Origin: Prosthecobacter algae
Lineage (GTDB): Bacteria; Verrucomicrobiota; Verrucomicrobiia; Verrucomicrobiales; Verrucomicrobiaceae
DNA: 64,000 bases
Direction: 5' to 3'
NCBI RefSeq assembly: GCF_039542385.1
Contig: NZ_BAABIA010000013.1
Span: forward strand, 1 to 64,000
The position numbers and the translations under genes were made by a program. Below are positions 44,496 through 52,885 of this stretch, in pieces; position 1 is the first letter of the stretch, and each line of letters starts with the position of its first letter. The notes under the pieces are model-generated. The model saw nothing but the letters and a program-made list of their open reading frames with translations, was not told the DNA's origin and did not search any database.

Positions 44496-46145
44496 GTGCT
44501 CTCCCGCCACATTCTCTGTTTCTGTGCTCCTCTATTGCTCCTCGCTAGCTGCATCGGCCCGCCCAAGGCCCCGCGGGTGCGCGAGCCCGCATGGACCTGG
44601 CCCGGCCTGACGGAGCGGCGCGTGAGCGTGAATCTGGAGCGTGCGGCGGAGGCCTGGGATGCGATGCAAGATCCACGTGCCAGCCGCCAGGAAAAGCAGC
44701 AGGCCGAGGCCGCCTATGAGCGTGCGCTGGGCTTCATGCTGAAGGACTGGGCGCGCGGGGAACTGCCGCGTGATTGGGAAACCGGAACCGTTTTTGAAGG
44801 CAAGAAAGGCAGCTATGCGGTGAACCTGCAGCCGGGACCTGGAAATCCCCTGGAGGTGTCGCCCGCGAGCCTAGACCGCCTCATCCTGGCGGATAGGGTG
44901 CGCATCTCACGGGATTGTGAACCGGTCATCGAGCCTGGGCTGGGCGTGCCTGTTGTCGGGCAGGTGCTGCATTCGGAAGAACTGGCCGCGAAGTACCCGA
45001 TGATGCCGCTGAACGGCGCGCAACTGACGCTGACGGCGGTGCTGGAATTTGACCCGCCCCAGGCCGACCAGCCGCGTGCCTGCCACCTGCATTTTTACAA
45101 TCCTCTGCGCCAGCCCAAAGCGACCGTGGCCGGGCGCAGCACCACGCTGGCGGCGAACTACACGGCCTCGAAGGAGCTGGCGCTCAACGATGGTTTCCTA
45201 CGCCGTTTTTCCCTCACCGGCCTGCTGTTTCCAGACAAGGTGCTGGACGATGCCGAGCTTTATCGCCTGGAGATTTATGATCCCAACCGCATCCCCGTGG
45301 TCTTCGTGCATGGGCTGATGTCAGACCCCCACATCTGGTACAACACGATCAACGCCATCTACTCCGATCCTGAACTGCGGGCGCACTACCAGCCCTGGTA
45401 CTTCCTTTACCCCTCCGGCATGGCCGTGCCCGCCACCTCCTGGCAGCTCCGTCAATCGCTGGAACAGGCCCGCGCGAGGCTGGACCCGGAGGGCGATGAC
45501 CCTGGCATGAACCGCATGGTCATGGTGGGCCACAGCATGGGCGGCCTGCTCAGCCGGATGCAGACCATCGACAGCGGCGATGGCCTGTGGAACGCCTACT
45601 TCAACTGCGAGGCGGAAAAGCTCATGGTTTCCAAGTCCACCCTGCAACGGCTGAAGGAAACGCTGCGCTTTGAAAAGCAGCCTTACATCAAGCGGCTCAT
45701 CTTCATCGCCGTGCCGCATAAGGGCAGCTCCATGGCAGATCGCGGCATCGTCTCGCGCCTCTCCACCCTCATTCGTCTGCCCACAGATTCCATGGTGCTG
45801 GCGAAGGAGATCGTCACCGGGAACATAGATTCCCTCACCCCGCAGATGCGGGACTGGGGCACCTTTGGGTTCGTCAGCCTGGGCACGCTGTCGCCCCGGC
45901 ACCCTTATTTGAAGGCGCTGAACGCACAGCCCATTCCGGTGCCGCATCACAGCATCGTCGGCCAGTTTGGCAAAGGCCCGCTGGAGGACAGCAGCGATCG
46001 AGTCGTACCCTACACGAGTTCCCACCTCGCCACCGGGACCGAGGTGGTGGTGCCCTACTGGCATGGCTGCGTGGAAAAACCCGAGGTCATCGCCGAGGTG
46101 AAACGCCGCCTGAAACAGCACCTGCGCGAAAGCGGCAAGCTGTGA
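44496..46145 (+). CDS. Predicted lipoprotein with an alpha/beta-hydrolase domain
   Basis: About 549 residues when started at GTG 44496. That start gives a textbook lipoprotein signal (LSRHILCFCAPLLLLASC, lipobox LASC) and leaves the terminator at 44411 outside the gene; the open frame reaches back to 44400 through the terminator. The C-terminal half is a hydrolase: VFVHGLMSDPHIWYNTI, HYQPWYFLYPSGMAVPA, the nucleophile elbow MVGHSMGGLLSR, and IFIAVPHKGSS. It is probably an outer-membrane-anchored lipase or esterase. Family exact assignment (lipase class 2 / PGAP1-like) is uncertain. Confidence 0.82.
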   Translation: MLSRHILCFCAPLLLLASCIGPPKAPRVREPAWTWPGLTERRVSVNLERAAEAWDAMQDPRASRQEKQQAEAAYERALGFMLKDWARGELPRDWETGTVFEGKKGSYAVNLQPGPGNPLEVSPASLDRLILADRVRISRDCEPVIEPGLGVPVVGQVLHSEELAAKYPMMPLNGAQLTLTAVLEFDPPQADQPRACHLHFYNPLRQPKATVAGRSTTLAANYTASKELALNDGFLRRFSLTGLLFPDKVLDDAELYRLEIYDPNRIPVVFVHGLMSDPHIWYNTINAIYSDPELRAHYQPWYFLYPSGMAVPATSWQLRQSLEQARARLDPEGDDPGMNRMVMVGHSMGGLLSRMQTIDSGDGLWNAYFNCEAEKLMVSKSTLQRLKETLRFEKQPYIKRLIFIAVPHKGSSMADRGIVSRLSTLIRLPTDSMVLAKEIVTGNIDSLTPQMRDWGTFGFVSLGTLSPRHPYLKALNAQPIPVPHHSIVGQFGKGPLEDSSDRVVPYTSSHLATGTEVVVPYWHGCVEKPEVIAEVKRRLKQHLRESGKL

Positions 46146-46238
46146 GCGAATGCGAGGCTGCCTCCAGAAACCATTGCCAACGCCCGCAAACGACTGCAAA
46201 CAACGGCCAACCCTGCTTTTCCTCCCCCCCCTCACCGC

Positions 46239-46598
46239 ATGTTTACCACCGGCCAAAAAGTCGTCTGCATCAACGATCAATTCGAGCCCTGGGTCTATGA
46301 CCTCTACCGCGCCCTGCCCAAAAAAGGCCGCGCCTACACCATCCGGTCCATTTCCGTGGGGCGCTCGAATCCGAAGTTCAGCGTCAATGACGATGCGGAG
46401 CTGAAGCTGACCGATGCCGAATTCGACATCCTGGTGCTGCTGAAGGAACTGCAAAATCCCGAAGACCCGCACTCCTCCGTGAAGCAGGAACTCGGCTTCC
46501 GGTCCGAGCGCTTCGCCCCGCTGGAAGAAGACAGCGAGGAAGTGGAAGACGAAGCCGAAGAACTCATCGGCGCAGGTGCCGCCACCAAAGGCTGGTAA
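46239..46598 (+). CDS. Hypothetical protein, small SH3-like N-terminus and acidic tail
   Basis: A 119-residue soluble protein. The N-terminal 45 residues (FTTGQKVVCINDQFEPWVYD, then PKKGRAYTIRSIS) look like a small beta-barrel of the type found in phage and bacterial KOW/SH3-like hypothetical proteins. The central region continues LKLTDAEFDILVLLKELQNP, and the tail is strongly acidic (LEEDSEEVEDEAEELIG). No catalytic motif. It is preceded by about 90 bases and followed after 21 bases by an ArsC/Spx-like gene in the same direction. Confidence 0.6.
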   Translation: MFTTGQKVVCINDQFEPWVYDLYRALPKKGRAYTIRSISVGRSNPKFSVNDDAELKLTDAEFDILVLLKELQNPEDPHSSVKQELGFRSERFAPLEEDSEEVEDEAEELIGAGAATKGW

Positions 46599-46619
46599 CT
46601 TTTAGCCCTCTCTTTTTGT

Positions 46620-46982
46620 ATGCTGAAAGTCTATGCCTATCAGGGCTGCTCCACCTGCAAGAATGCCCTCAAGTGGCTGAAGGCCCAGGGCATCGCCCAT
46701 CAGGAAATCGCCATCCGCGAGACCCCGCCGACGGTGCCCGAACTGCGCTCCATGCTCGCCGCCAAAGGCGATGACCTCCGCCCCCTTTTCAACACCTCCG
46801 GCCAGGACTACCGCGCCCTCGGCATGAAGGACAAACTGCCCACCCTGTCCACGGACGAAGCCCTCTCCATGCTCGCGGAGAACGGCAATCTCGTGAAACG
46901 CCCCTTCGCGCTGGATGAGACGGCGGGTGTGTATTTGGTCGGTTTTAAGGAGGCGGAGTGGGGGATGGCGTTGAAGACATAA
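46620..46982 (+). CDS. ArsC/Spx-family protein
   Basis: A 120-residue thioredoxin-fold protein of the arsenate-reductase/Spx/YffB family. The redox motif is GCSTCKNALKWLK, with Cys10 and Cys13. Other blocks are ETPPTVPELRSML, DYRALGMKDKLPTLSTDEALSMLAENGNLVKRPF and VGFKEAEW. With the second Cys and no Arg-rich arsenate site obvious, it may be a glutaredoxin-dependent reductase or regulator rather than a true arsenate reductase. It lies in a run of short same-direction genes. Confidence 0.85.
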   Translation: MLKVYAYQGCSTCKNALKWLKAQGIAHQEIAIRETPPTVPELRSMLAAKGDDLRPLFNTSGQDYRALGMKDKLPTLSTDEALSMLAENGNLVKRPFALDETAGVYLVGFKEAEWGMALKT

Positions 46983-46998
46983 CAGAACCTTTAATTCG

Positions 46999-47313
46999 AT
47001 GACCCTCGAAACCTTGCAATCCTGGTATGCGGCCCATTGTAACGGAGACTGGGAACATTCATACGGAGTCCAGATCACCACTCTCGATAACCCCGGCTGG
47101 CTGGTTACCATAGACCTTACAGGCACAGATCTTGAGCACCTGACCTGTAGCCACAACGAGGACCGTTCCGAATCGGATTGGATGACCTGCAGTGTCGAGA
47201 ACAAAAAGTTTACAGGATGTGGTGACGTGAATTCTTTGCGCCGGATTCTGGATTTTTTTGGCAGCCTTATCGCCGGAAAGAACCGCCCAACTCAACCGAG
47301 TCCCGGACTATGA
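46999..47313 (+). CDS. Imm53-family immunity protein
   Basis: A 104-residue protein whose pattern LQSWYAAHCNGDWEHSYGVQ, then TLDNPGWLVTIDLTGTDLEHL, matches the Imm53 family of polymorphic-toxin immunity proteins. No toxin gene is seen next to it. Its stop overlaps the next gene's start (ATGA). This gene and its neighbour look lower in G+C than the surrounding core genes, suggesting acquisition. An orphan immunity gene can protect against toxins of competing cells; that is inference. Confidence 0.75.
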   Translation: MTLETLQSWYAAHCNGDWEHSYGVQITTLDNPGWLVTIDLTGTDLEHLTCSHNEDRSESDWMTCSVENKKFTGCGDVNSLRRILDFFGSLIAGKNRPTQPSPGL

Positions 47314-47732
47314 ACACGAAAGCCAAACTGACTCTCGCTATTATGCTGATGCTCGTCTTGCTGCCTGCGTCTTGGATTACATACTCACGCCATGCAGCAA
47401 GGGTTTATCTTTCTGATGGCGACACGAGTTTAAAGGATATTGGCTTCTTCCCAGCTTCGGGTGAGATGTATGCTGAGGGGGTTGGATTCGTTGACTCTAC
47501 ACTCTATTATCAGGCGAGTGTCACACCAGAAGAAGTTACCTGGCTTGACCGTATCCCGGCTGTGACCTCCATTGAGGCTCCACCATCGAGTCCATTGTGG
47601 TGGCGCTTAGCCCTTTGGTGGCATGGTCGCTCATCAAGCATCAGATACTTCCGCACAGCCGAGAAGTGGCCTTGTATTTACGCCTACAGCAAAGAGGCTG
47701 GCATCATATTCGGAACGGTGGAGTATGATTAG
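47310..47732 (+). CDS. Hypothetical membrane-anchored protein coupled to the Imm53 gene
   Basis: A 140-residue protein with an N-terminal helix (LTLAIMLMLVLLPASWITY) and a mostly extracytoplasmic body containing no recognised domain (notable: SSPLWWRLALWWHG). It overlaps the Imm53 gene by four bases, so it is probably translated with it. It could be an additional immunity or an accessory protein, but there is no direct evidence. Confidence 0.55.
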   Translation: MNTKAKLTLAIMLMLVLLPASWITYSRHAARVYLSDGDTSLKDIGFFPASGEMYAEGVGFVDSTLYYQASVTPEEVTWLDRIPAVTSIEAPPSSPLWWRLALWWHGRSSSIRYFRTAEKWPCIYAYSKEAGIIFGTVEYD

Positions 47733-47759
47733 CGCAATGAACACCCTCCACGGAAATCT

Positions 47760-47793
47760 AAAAAAGTAAGGAGAACGGTCTACCTGCTTTTTT
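47760..47793 (+). terminator. Possible terminator after the Imm53 gene pair
   Basis: AAAAAAG-TA-AGG pairs with CCT-G-CTTTTTT across an 11-base loop, 27 bases after the stop codon. The stem has an internal mismatch, so the call is weak. Confidence 0.35.
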
Positions 47794-47836
47794 AAACCCA
47801 CTTTCTCTGGGTTCCGCTTGCTGCGCAGACCTCAGA

Positions 47837-48072
47837 TCACTTTGCCAGCGGCCCAATATTCAGCGCTTTGTCGGCAGGAATGTTGGGCAGGGGAGGGACG
47901 GGGGGCGGCGAGGTGGAATCATCAGGCTTTCAAAGCCCACTTTCAGCTCCACATCGCGGTTTTTAGGCATCGTGTATTTGTAGAACTTCGGGATGTACAG
48001 CACGGGGCCGCTGTTTTGGATGAATCCCCATCGGCGCAGCGATTCGGCACCGCTGGAAGGTTTCTCGGCACC
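47837..48072 (-). pseudogene. C-terminal remnant of an unrecognised gene with a frameshift
   Basis: Directly after the TAG that ends the truncated hydrolase, the same frame continues as coding-like sequence for about 50 residues: ESLRRWGFIQNSG, then PVLYIPKFYKYTMPKNRDVELKVGFE. The frame then loses sense, while the neighbouring frame reads KPDDSTSPPPVPPLPNIP and ends PADKALNIGPLAK-stop. The two join without loss if one A is restored in the GAAAG run, so this looks like a single-base deletion in the end of a once longer protein. I do not recognise the protein. It is the lower half of the rearranged locus and lies in the gene-free stretch 47733-48072. Confidence 0.5.
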
Positions 48073-49104
48073 CTAGGGTGTCCAGGGTTCGAGGGTGGAA
48101 GGCTGGCGGCACCAAGCGTTGGGCTTGGGTTTGCCCTTGTAGTCCGGTGGATACTTCGGGCGGTCCCAGTCCATCACCCCGCCATTCGGCACGGCAGCGG
48201 CGATTCGCGGGTCAAACGCGGCGGCGAAAAGTGTGATGTGCCCACCATAGGACCAGCCCGTGCAGCCGATGCCCTGGGGGTTCACATAGGGCAGGGACTC
48301 CAGGTAGTCCACCGACCGCATCACATCCCAGATGCACTTGCCGATGATGGACCAGGCATCGTCGGCCATGATGTCCGGGTAGCGCTTGTAAAACTGCCGG
48401 GTGTCCAGCGGACGTTGTCCGGGCTCGATGCGGTCGCCATCGCCCACCAGGTCAATGCTCAGGGTGACATAGCCCTGCCGGGCAAGCAGCAAGCCCGAGG
48501 CGCGCCCTCCGGCAAGGTAAGCCTGCATGGCCTCAGGGTCATTCGGATCGGGCAGGCCATTGTTATACCGTGGGTCCTGACCCACCAAATCGGGCCGACC
48601 GACAAAGCCGGTTTTCGGTTCGGAGGCAAAACGTCCCGCCACACCCGCAGGGCTGCTTTTCCCCGCGCCATAGGTGGTGCTGTGCAAGCAGATGACGACA
48701 GGTGCCTTGAGGCCCTTTTTCTCATAGGCGTCCGTCGCGCTCTCCGGCACCAGCAGCCAGCCGTAAATCCAGATGTCCGACTGCGATCCACCACAATCGT
48801 CCACTTCCGAGCGGAACTTCACTTTGTAGCGCGTGATGTCCCCGGCCTGCACCGGATAATTGGGATCAGTCGCTGAAGCAGGAAGGATTTCCGTGGAGAG
48901 GATTTGCGCGTCCAGCGGCGGTTTGGTGGTGGGAAAGGGACCCAGGATTTTCAGCCATTCCGCCTCCAGCTGTTTCCTTTTGGCGGGCCATTTATCCCCG
49001 GCATCCAGCGCGGGGTTCGGCGGCGGTGGCGCATCCGCTTTTGCGGCCTGCGGGAGGAATGAACTCACCACGAGAGCGAGAAAGCAGAGGAAAGGCCTTT
49101 TCAT
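48073..49104 (-). pseudogene. Truncated secreted alpha/beta hydrolase (acetyl-xylan-esterase-like)
   Basis: A 343-residue frame from ATG 49104. The signal peptide is MKRPFLCFLALVVSSFLPQAAKA. Family elements present are VVICLHSTTYGAGK, GYVTLSIDLVGDGDR, a helix with DDAWSIIGKCIWDVMRSVDYL and the nucleophile elbow GCTGWSYGGHITLF, so the Ser of the triad is visible. The frame stops at WCRQPSTLEPWTP, where members of this family normally run on for about a hundred residues with the catalytic Asp and His. The missing end has been replaced by the remnant at 47837-48072. It is probably non-functional, unless the short form has another role. Confidence 0.7.
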
Positions 49105-49267
49105 GAAATCAGAGGCGAATGGTTGATTGCAGGAGCTTGGATCCAGTCTGGCTGTTGGGTGGGAGAATGTGTCACTCAGCATAAGGGCTGTGATGGGAGG
49201 AGAAAAGAACAGGTTATGGTTTAGCGCTTGCCATTAGCACCCGAAATGGAGTGTGAATCATGCTGCC

Positions 49268-49903
49268 ATGAAAAAAGCTCTTTTATGTGTCTTCCTGTTC
49301 TTCACTTCTATTCGAGGCAGTGTCGCAACCTATCTTGAGCTGGTAGAAGCTGGCCAAATGGATCTCACACTGGATCGGACAGGCGTGATGCATGGCATTG
49401 TGAGTGAAATTTCAGCCTATGGCCTCTTTGGGGCCTGTGTGGTGCGTGAGGTTCGTCCGGTGGTTTTTACGGCGGTGTACTTAGAAGAGGCAGTTTTTGA
49501 ATACGCTTTATGTCATGTGATTATTGAACTTACTCTCAAAGAGGACCTTCAAAAGGCTGGGGAATCTCGACAAGAATATCTTATCCTCGTTTGCAGGGAC
49601 AAGTATCGACAAGACAGTCTTTGGGAACTGCGAACCCGAACGGGGGATTACAGCTCCAAGTTTAGCAATGTGGGGGTATTGCCACTAGAAAAGGGATCAA
49701 CGAACCTGCAACCACTGTGGGAGTTTCTGGTGCACTGGGATGTTTTGGAGGGGTTTCGGAAACCGCCGACTAAAAAAGAATCCGTTGGGCTTTGCTTCAA
49801 AGTGTACAAGGAAATTTATGCCCAGATTCTCAAGGGAACAGCAGAGAAGGACTTTTTTAACTACATCAAAGATCATTTTCCAGATGTGAGCCTTCCTCAA
49901 TAA
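49268..49903 (+). CDS. Hypothetical secreted protein
   Basis: 211 residues from ATG 49268 (the frame extends five codons to a GTG at 49253). The N-terminus KKALLCVFLFFTSIRGSVA is a signal peptide. The rest has no recognised domain; charged and aromatic segments such as EYLILVCRDKYRQDSLWELRTRTGDYSS and GLCFKVYKEIYAQIL suggest a small folded domain. The base composition is visibly lower in G+C than neighbouring genes (for example near 49500-49900), consistent with horizontal origin or weak constraint. Followed by a 208-base region (49904-50111) in which I see nothing. Confidence 0.55.
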   Translation: MKKALLCVFLFFTSIRGSVATYLELVEAGQMDLTLDRTGVMHGIVSEISAYGLFGACVVREVRPVVFTAVYLEEAVFEYALCHVIIELTLKEDLQKAGESRQEYLILVCRDKYRQDSLWELRTRTGDYSSKFSNVGVLPLEKGSTNLQPLWEFLVHWDVLEGFRKPPTKKESVGLCFKVYKEIYAQILKGTAEKDFFNYIKDHFPDVSLPQ

Positions 49904-50111
49904 GTTGGTGGAAAGAAGGCGATGACGCGGTGTGGTCCTCAGACTCCGAGGGCGGCTGGGGGGCTAAGGGAGAGGCTCGTCAACTAAGACGGAGAACACC
50001 GCATCCTCCACATGCAGCCCCGCCTCGGCACAAATCATTCAAACGCGATCTGGCGCTGCAATCCGATAGACAAGTTCCGGGTGGCACGTTACAACGGGCC
50101 ATTCTCCAACC

Positions 50112-50834
50112 ATGAAAGCACGTTTCCTCATTCCTGCCTTTGCCGCGCTGGCCTTCGCCGTCTCCGCTGCTGAACCTGTCCAGATTTTTAATGGCAAAGA
50201 CCTCACGGGCTGGGAGGGGAACAAGGACCTCTGGAGTGTGCAGGAGGGGACCATCACGGGCATCACGCCACCGGACCCGGCGGACCCGACCAAGGGCATC
50301 ATCAAGCACAACACCTTCCTCGTCTGGAAAGGCGGCACGGTGGGAGACTTTGAGCTAACCTTCAAATATCGCATCGAGAAGGGCAATTCCGGCGTGCAGT
50401 ATCGCAGCAAGGAACTCGCCGCCGGTGCCTTTGGCCCGGTGCTCAGCGGTTACCAGGCCGACTTTGAAGCGGGCAAGAAATACAGCGGCATCCTCTATGA
50501 GGAAAAGGGCCGTGGCATCCTGGCCCTGCGCGGGGAAAAGACGGTGATCAAGCCGGCGGCTGACGGTGGCAAAAAGACCGTGGTCGAAAAAGCCGGCACG
50601 GTGGGCGATAGCGAGGCGATCCAGGCCAGCATCAAAAGCGAAGACTGGAACGAGTACAAAATCGTCGCCAAGGGCAACCACGTGCAGCATTTCATCAATG
50701 GTCAGCAGACCATCGACGTGACGGATGAAGACGCCGCCAATGCACCGAAGGAAGGCCTGCTGGGTCTGCAGATCCACCAGGGTCCGCCGATGAAGGTGCA
50801 GTTCAAGGATTTCAACCTGGTCCCCCTGAAGTAG
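50112..50834 (+). CDS. DUF1080 (3-keto-disaccharide hydrolase domain) protein
   Basis: A 240-residue secreted protein. The signal peptide MKARFLIPAFAALAFAVSAA is followed by a concanavalin-like jelly-roll domain: PVQIFNGKDLTGWEGNKDLW, VWKGGTVGDFELTFKYRIEKGNSGVQYRS, and GLLGLQIHQGPPMKVQFKDFNLVPLK. These match the DUF1080 family, now linked to 3-keto-disaccharide and related glycoside hydrolysis in Planctomycetes, Verrucomicrobia and Bacteroidetes. The substrate in this organism is unknown. The start has no strong ribosome site. It stands alone but lies just ahead of another secreted protein gene in the same direction. Confidence 0.9.
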   Translation: MKARFLIPAFAALAFAVSAAEPVQIFNGKDLTGWEGNKDLWSVQEGTITGITPPDPADPTKGIIKHNTFLVWKGGTVGDFELTFKYRIEKGNSGVQYRSKELAAGAFGPVLSGYQADFEAGKKYSGILYEEKGRGILALRGEKTVIKPAADGGKKTVVEKAGTVGDSEAIQASIKSEDWNEYKIVAKGNHVQHFINGQQTIDVTDEDAANAPKEGLLGLQIHQGPPMKVQFKDFNLVPLK

Positions 50835-50873
50835 GCATTGCCTATGCTGCCGGGCTGTCTTTAATCTACCGCC

Positions 50874-51608
50874 ATGTCCACACGCCCCCATTTGGTCAGA
50901 GCCGCGCTTCTCCTCCTGGTGACCTTGGTGCTTTCCTGCACCGCTGCCCAGGCCCAGAATGAATACATCATCTGTTCTGGCGGCCCGGCTTTGAGAAAGT
51001 GGGAGGACCTGCGCCAGCCCGCGCAGCAGCATGACCGCTGGTGGGGAAACTTCGTCCGCCCGGCCCGTGTGCGTATGCAGGAACTGCAGCGCACCCAGCC
51101 GAAGGGCACCATCATCACCTGGCTGGTGTATCGGGATGCCTACCTGCGCCGTGCGGGGGAGGATCGCGATCCGCTGACCAGCCACGTGGAGTCGGTGCAG
51201 AGCACCTATGGCATCAATCTGGTGTGGTTCCGCACGAAGGAAGACGTGATCAATTACATCAACCGGGGCGGCGGTTCCGTGTCCCGTGCCCGCAGCAAGA
51301 TCTCGGGTTTCGAGTTCTTCGGCCACTCGAACAAGTATTGTTTCCTGTTTGATTACAGCTCCGACGTGTATGCGGCCTCCACCACGTGGCTGCATGAAAA
51401 CGACCTGCCAAGGCTGAACCGCAGCGCCTTTGCCCGTGGGGCCTACTGCCAGAGCTGGGGCTGCCACACGGGGGAAAGCATGAGCCGGGCCTGGAAGAAG
51501 GCCACCGGGGCACCGATGATCGGCGCGATCGGCAAGACGGACTACTCCTTCATGCACCTGCGCGGCTGGAAGGTGGCGCTGGGGCAGGGCGGACGCTGGA
51601 CGCAGTAG
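50874..51608 (+). CDS. Secreted hypothetical protein with a possible His/Cys dyad
   Basis: A 244-residue protein with a signal peptide (VRAALLLLVTLVLSCTAAQAQ); VLSC could also be a lipobox. The body resembles no family I can name. Two blocks look like the caspase-type layout: a strand with ISGFEFFGHSNKY (His151) and, 46 residues later, AYCQSWGCHTGESMSRAW (Cys197), each after a hydrophobic strand. Near the end, SFMHLRGWKVALGQ is conserved-looking. A cysteine-peptidase or related hydrolase activity is possible but unproven. It lies 40 bases after the DUF1080 gene and before bioB. Confidence 0.6.
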   Translation: MSTRPHLVRAALLLLVTLVLSCTAAQAQNEYIICSGGPALRKWEDLRQPAQQHDRWWGNFVRPARVRMQELQRTQPKGTIITWLVYRDAYLRRAGEDRDPLTSHVESVQSTYGINLVWFRTKEDVINYINRGGGSVSRARSKISGFEFFGHSNKYCFLFDYSSDVYAASTTWLHENDLPRLNRSAFARGAYCQSWGCHTGESMSRAWKKATGAPMIGAIGKTDYSFMHLRGWKVALGQGGRWTQ

Positions 51609-51702
51609 TGCCTGGGCAGATTTCGGGCAACGGAGGCGGAAATCCCAAATTCGTTTTGCCCTCGCGGCGGTTTCGTGGCAAAGGCGTCACAGCATTTAGC
51701 GC

Positions 51703-52713
51703 ATGAACTACGCCGACCTCCATCGCATCTACCACCAGCCTTTTTTTGACCTCATCAAGCAGGCCCGTGCCGTCCATGAAGAGCATTGGACCGGCAACGA
51801 GGTGCAGCTTTGCACCCTCCTGAGCATCAAGACCGGTGGTTGCAGTGAAGACTGCGGTTACTGTGCCCAGAGCGCCCGCTACAGCACAGGTGTGCAGGCG
51901 GAGAAGCTGATGGAGAAGGCCGATGTCATGGAGCGCGCACGGGCAGCCCGGGCCAGTGGCTCCACCCGCTTTTGCATGGGCGCGGCCTGGAAGGGCGTGC
52001 GTGTGGGCACCCAGAAGTTTGACCAGGTGGTGGACATCGTGAAAGACGTGGCCACCCTGGGCATGGAAGTGTGCGTGACCCTGGGCCAACTTGGCGCTGA
52101 AGAAGCCGCCGTTCTGAAGGAAGCCGGCGTCACCGCCTACAACCACAACATTGACACGAGTCCGGAACACTACCCGAACATCGTCAGCACCCACACCTTT
52201 GAAGACCGCCTCAGCACCATCCGCCATGCGCAGGATGCGGGCATGTCCGTCTGCGCTGGTGGCATCCTCGGCCTGGGCGAAACCATCGAGGACCGCCTGA
52301 AAATGCTGGAAGTGCTCAGCAACTTCAATCCGCATCCAGAGAGCGTGCCGATCAATGCCCTGATGCCCATGAAGGGCACCCCGCTGGGCGGCAATGTGCA
52401 GGTGGATAGCTTCTCGCTCGTGCGCATGATCGCCGTCACCCGCATCGCCATCCCGCGTGCAAAGGTGCGCCTCAGCGCAGGTCGCACGAATCTGAGCCGC
52501 GAAGCCCAGGCCCTGGCCTTCTTTGCCGGTGCCAACTCTATCTTCTACGGTGACAAGCTGCTGACCGCGGCGAATCCGCAGGCTGAGGAAGATCTGGCGC
52601 TCATCCAGGCACTGGGCCTCAGCGCCCAGCAGCCGAACCCCGACATGAGCGCCCCGGTGGCAGACGAAGTGCGGGAACTGGCCCCGGCCTGCCACGTCAC
52701 TTGTGGTGCGTGA
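51703..52713 (+). CDS. bioB: Biotin synthase BioB
   Basis: A 336-residue radical-SAM enzyme that inserts sulfur into dethiobiotin. The [4Fe-4S] cluster motif is GGCSEDCGYCAQSARY (C-x-x-x-C-x-x-C). Further family blocks are AYNHNIDTSPEHYPNIVSTHTFEDRL, CAGGILGLGETIEDRL, VPINALMPMKGTPLG, VRLSAGRTNLSREAQALAFFAGANSIFYGDKLLT and the ligand positions for the second cluster. Length is typical. It is monocistronic, with a terminator 35 bases downstream. Other biotin genes are not in the window and no BirA operator is visible upstream. Confidence 0.96.
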   Translation: MNYADLHRIYHQPFFDLIKQARAVHEEHWTGNEVQLCTLLSIKTGGCSEDCGYCAQSARYSTGVQAEKLMEKADVMERARAARASGSTRFCMGAAWKGVRVGTQKFDQVVDIVKDVATLGMEVCVTLGQLGAEEAAVLKEAGVTAYNHNIDTSPEHYPNIVSTHTFEDRLSTIRHAQDAGMSVCAGGILGLGETIEDRLKMLEVLSNFNPHPESVPINALMPMKGTPLGGNVQVDSFSLVRMIAVTRIAIPRAKVRLSAGRTNLSREAQALAFFAGANSIFYGDKLLTAANPQAEEDLALIQALGLSAQQPNPDMSAPVADEVRELAPACHVTCGA

Positions 52714-52747
52714 TCACGCTTTTCATCGCACTGTCATGAAACATGAG

Positions 52748-52774
52748 AGGCCTTCCTTCGAGAAGGCCTTTTTT
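52748..52774 (+). terminator. Terminator after bioB
   Basis: Eight-base arms AGGCCTTC and GAAGGCCT enclose CTTCGA and are followed by five T's. Confidence 0.88.
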
Positions 52775-52885
52775 GTAGGCTGCGCCCAGAGTCCTCAAAT
52801 CGCCGTTTGGCAGGCAGAAAAATCCACGCTTCAAGATCAACTCGCCCTCGCCTTTCTGGCCAGATTGTGAGAAAGGGCGGGCCTC

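Noticed and set aside
46620-46982. An arsenic resistance operon around the ArsC-like gene
   Set aside because: No arsB, acr3 or arsR lies nearby and the protein could equally be a Spx-type redox protein.
47733-47836. Possible insertion or attachment site next to the Imm53 pair
   Set aside because: I saw no terminal inverted repeats, no target-site duplication and no recombinase or transposase frame. The only structure is a weak hairpin.
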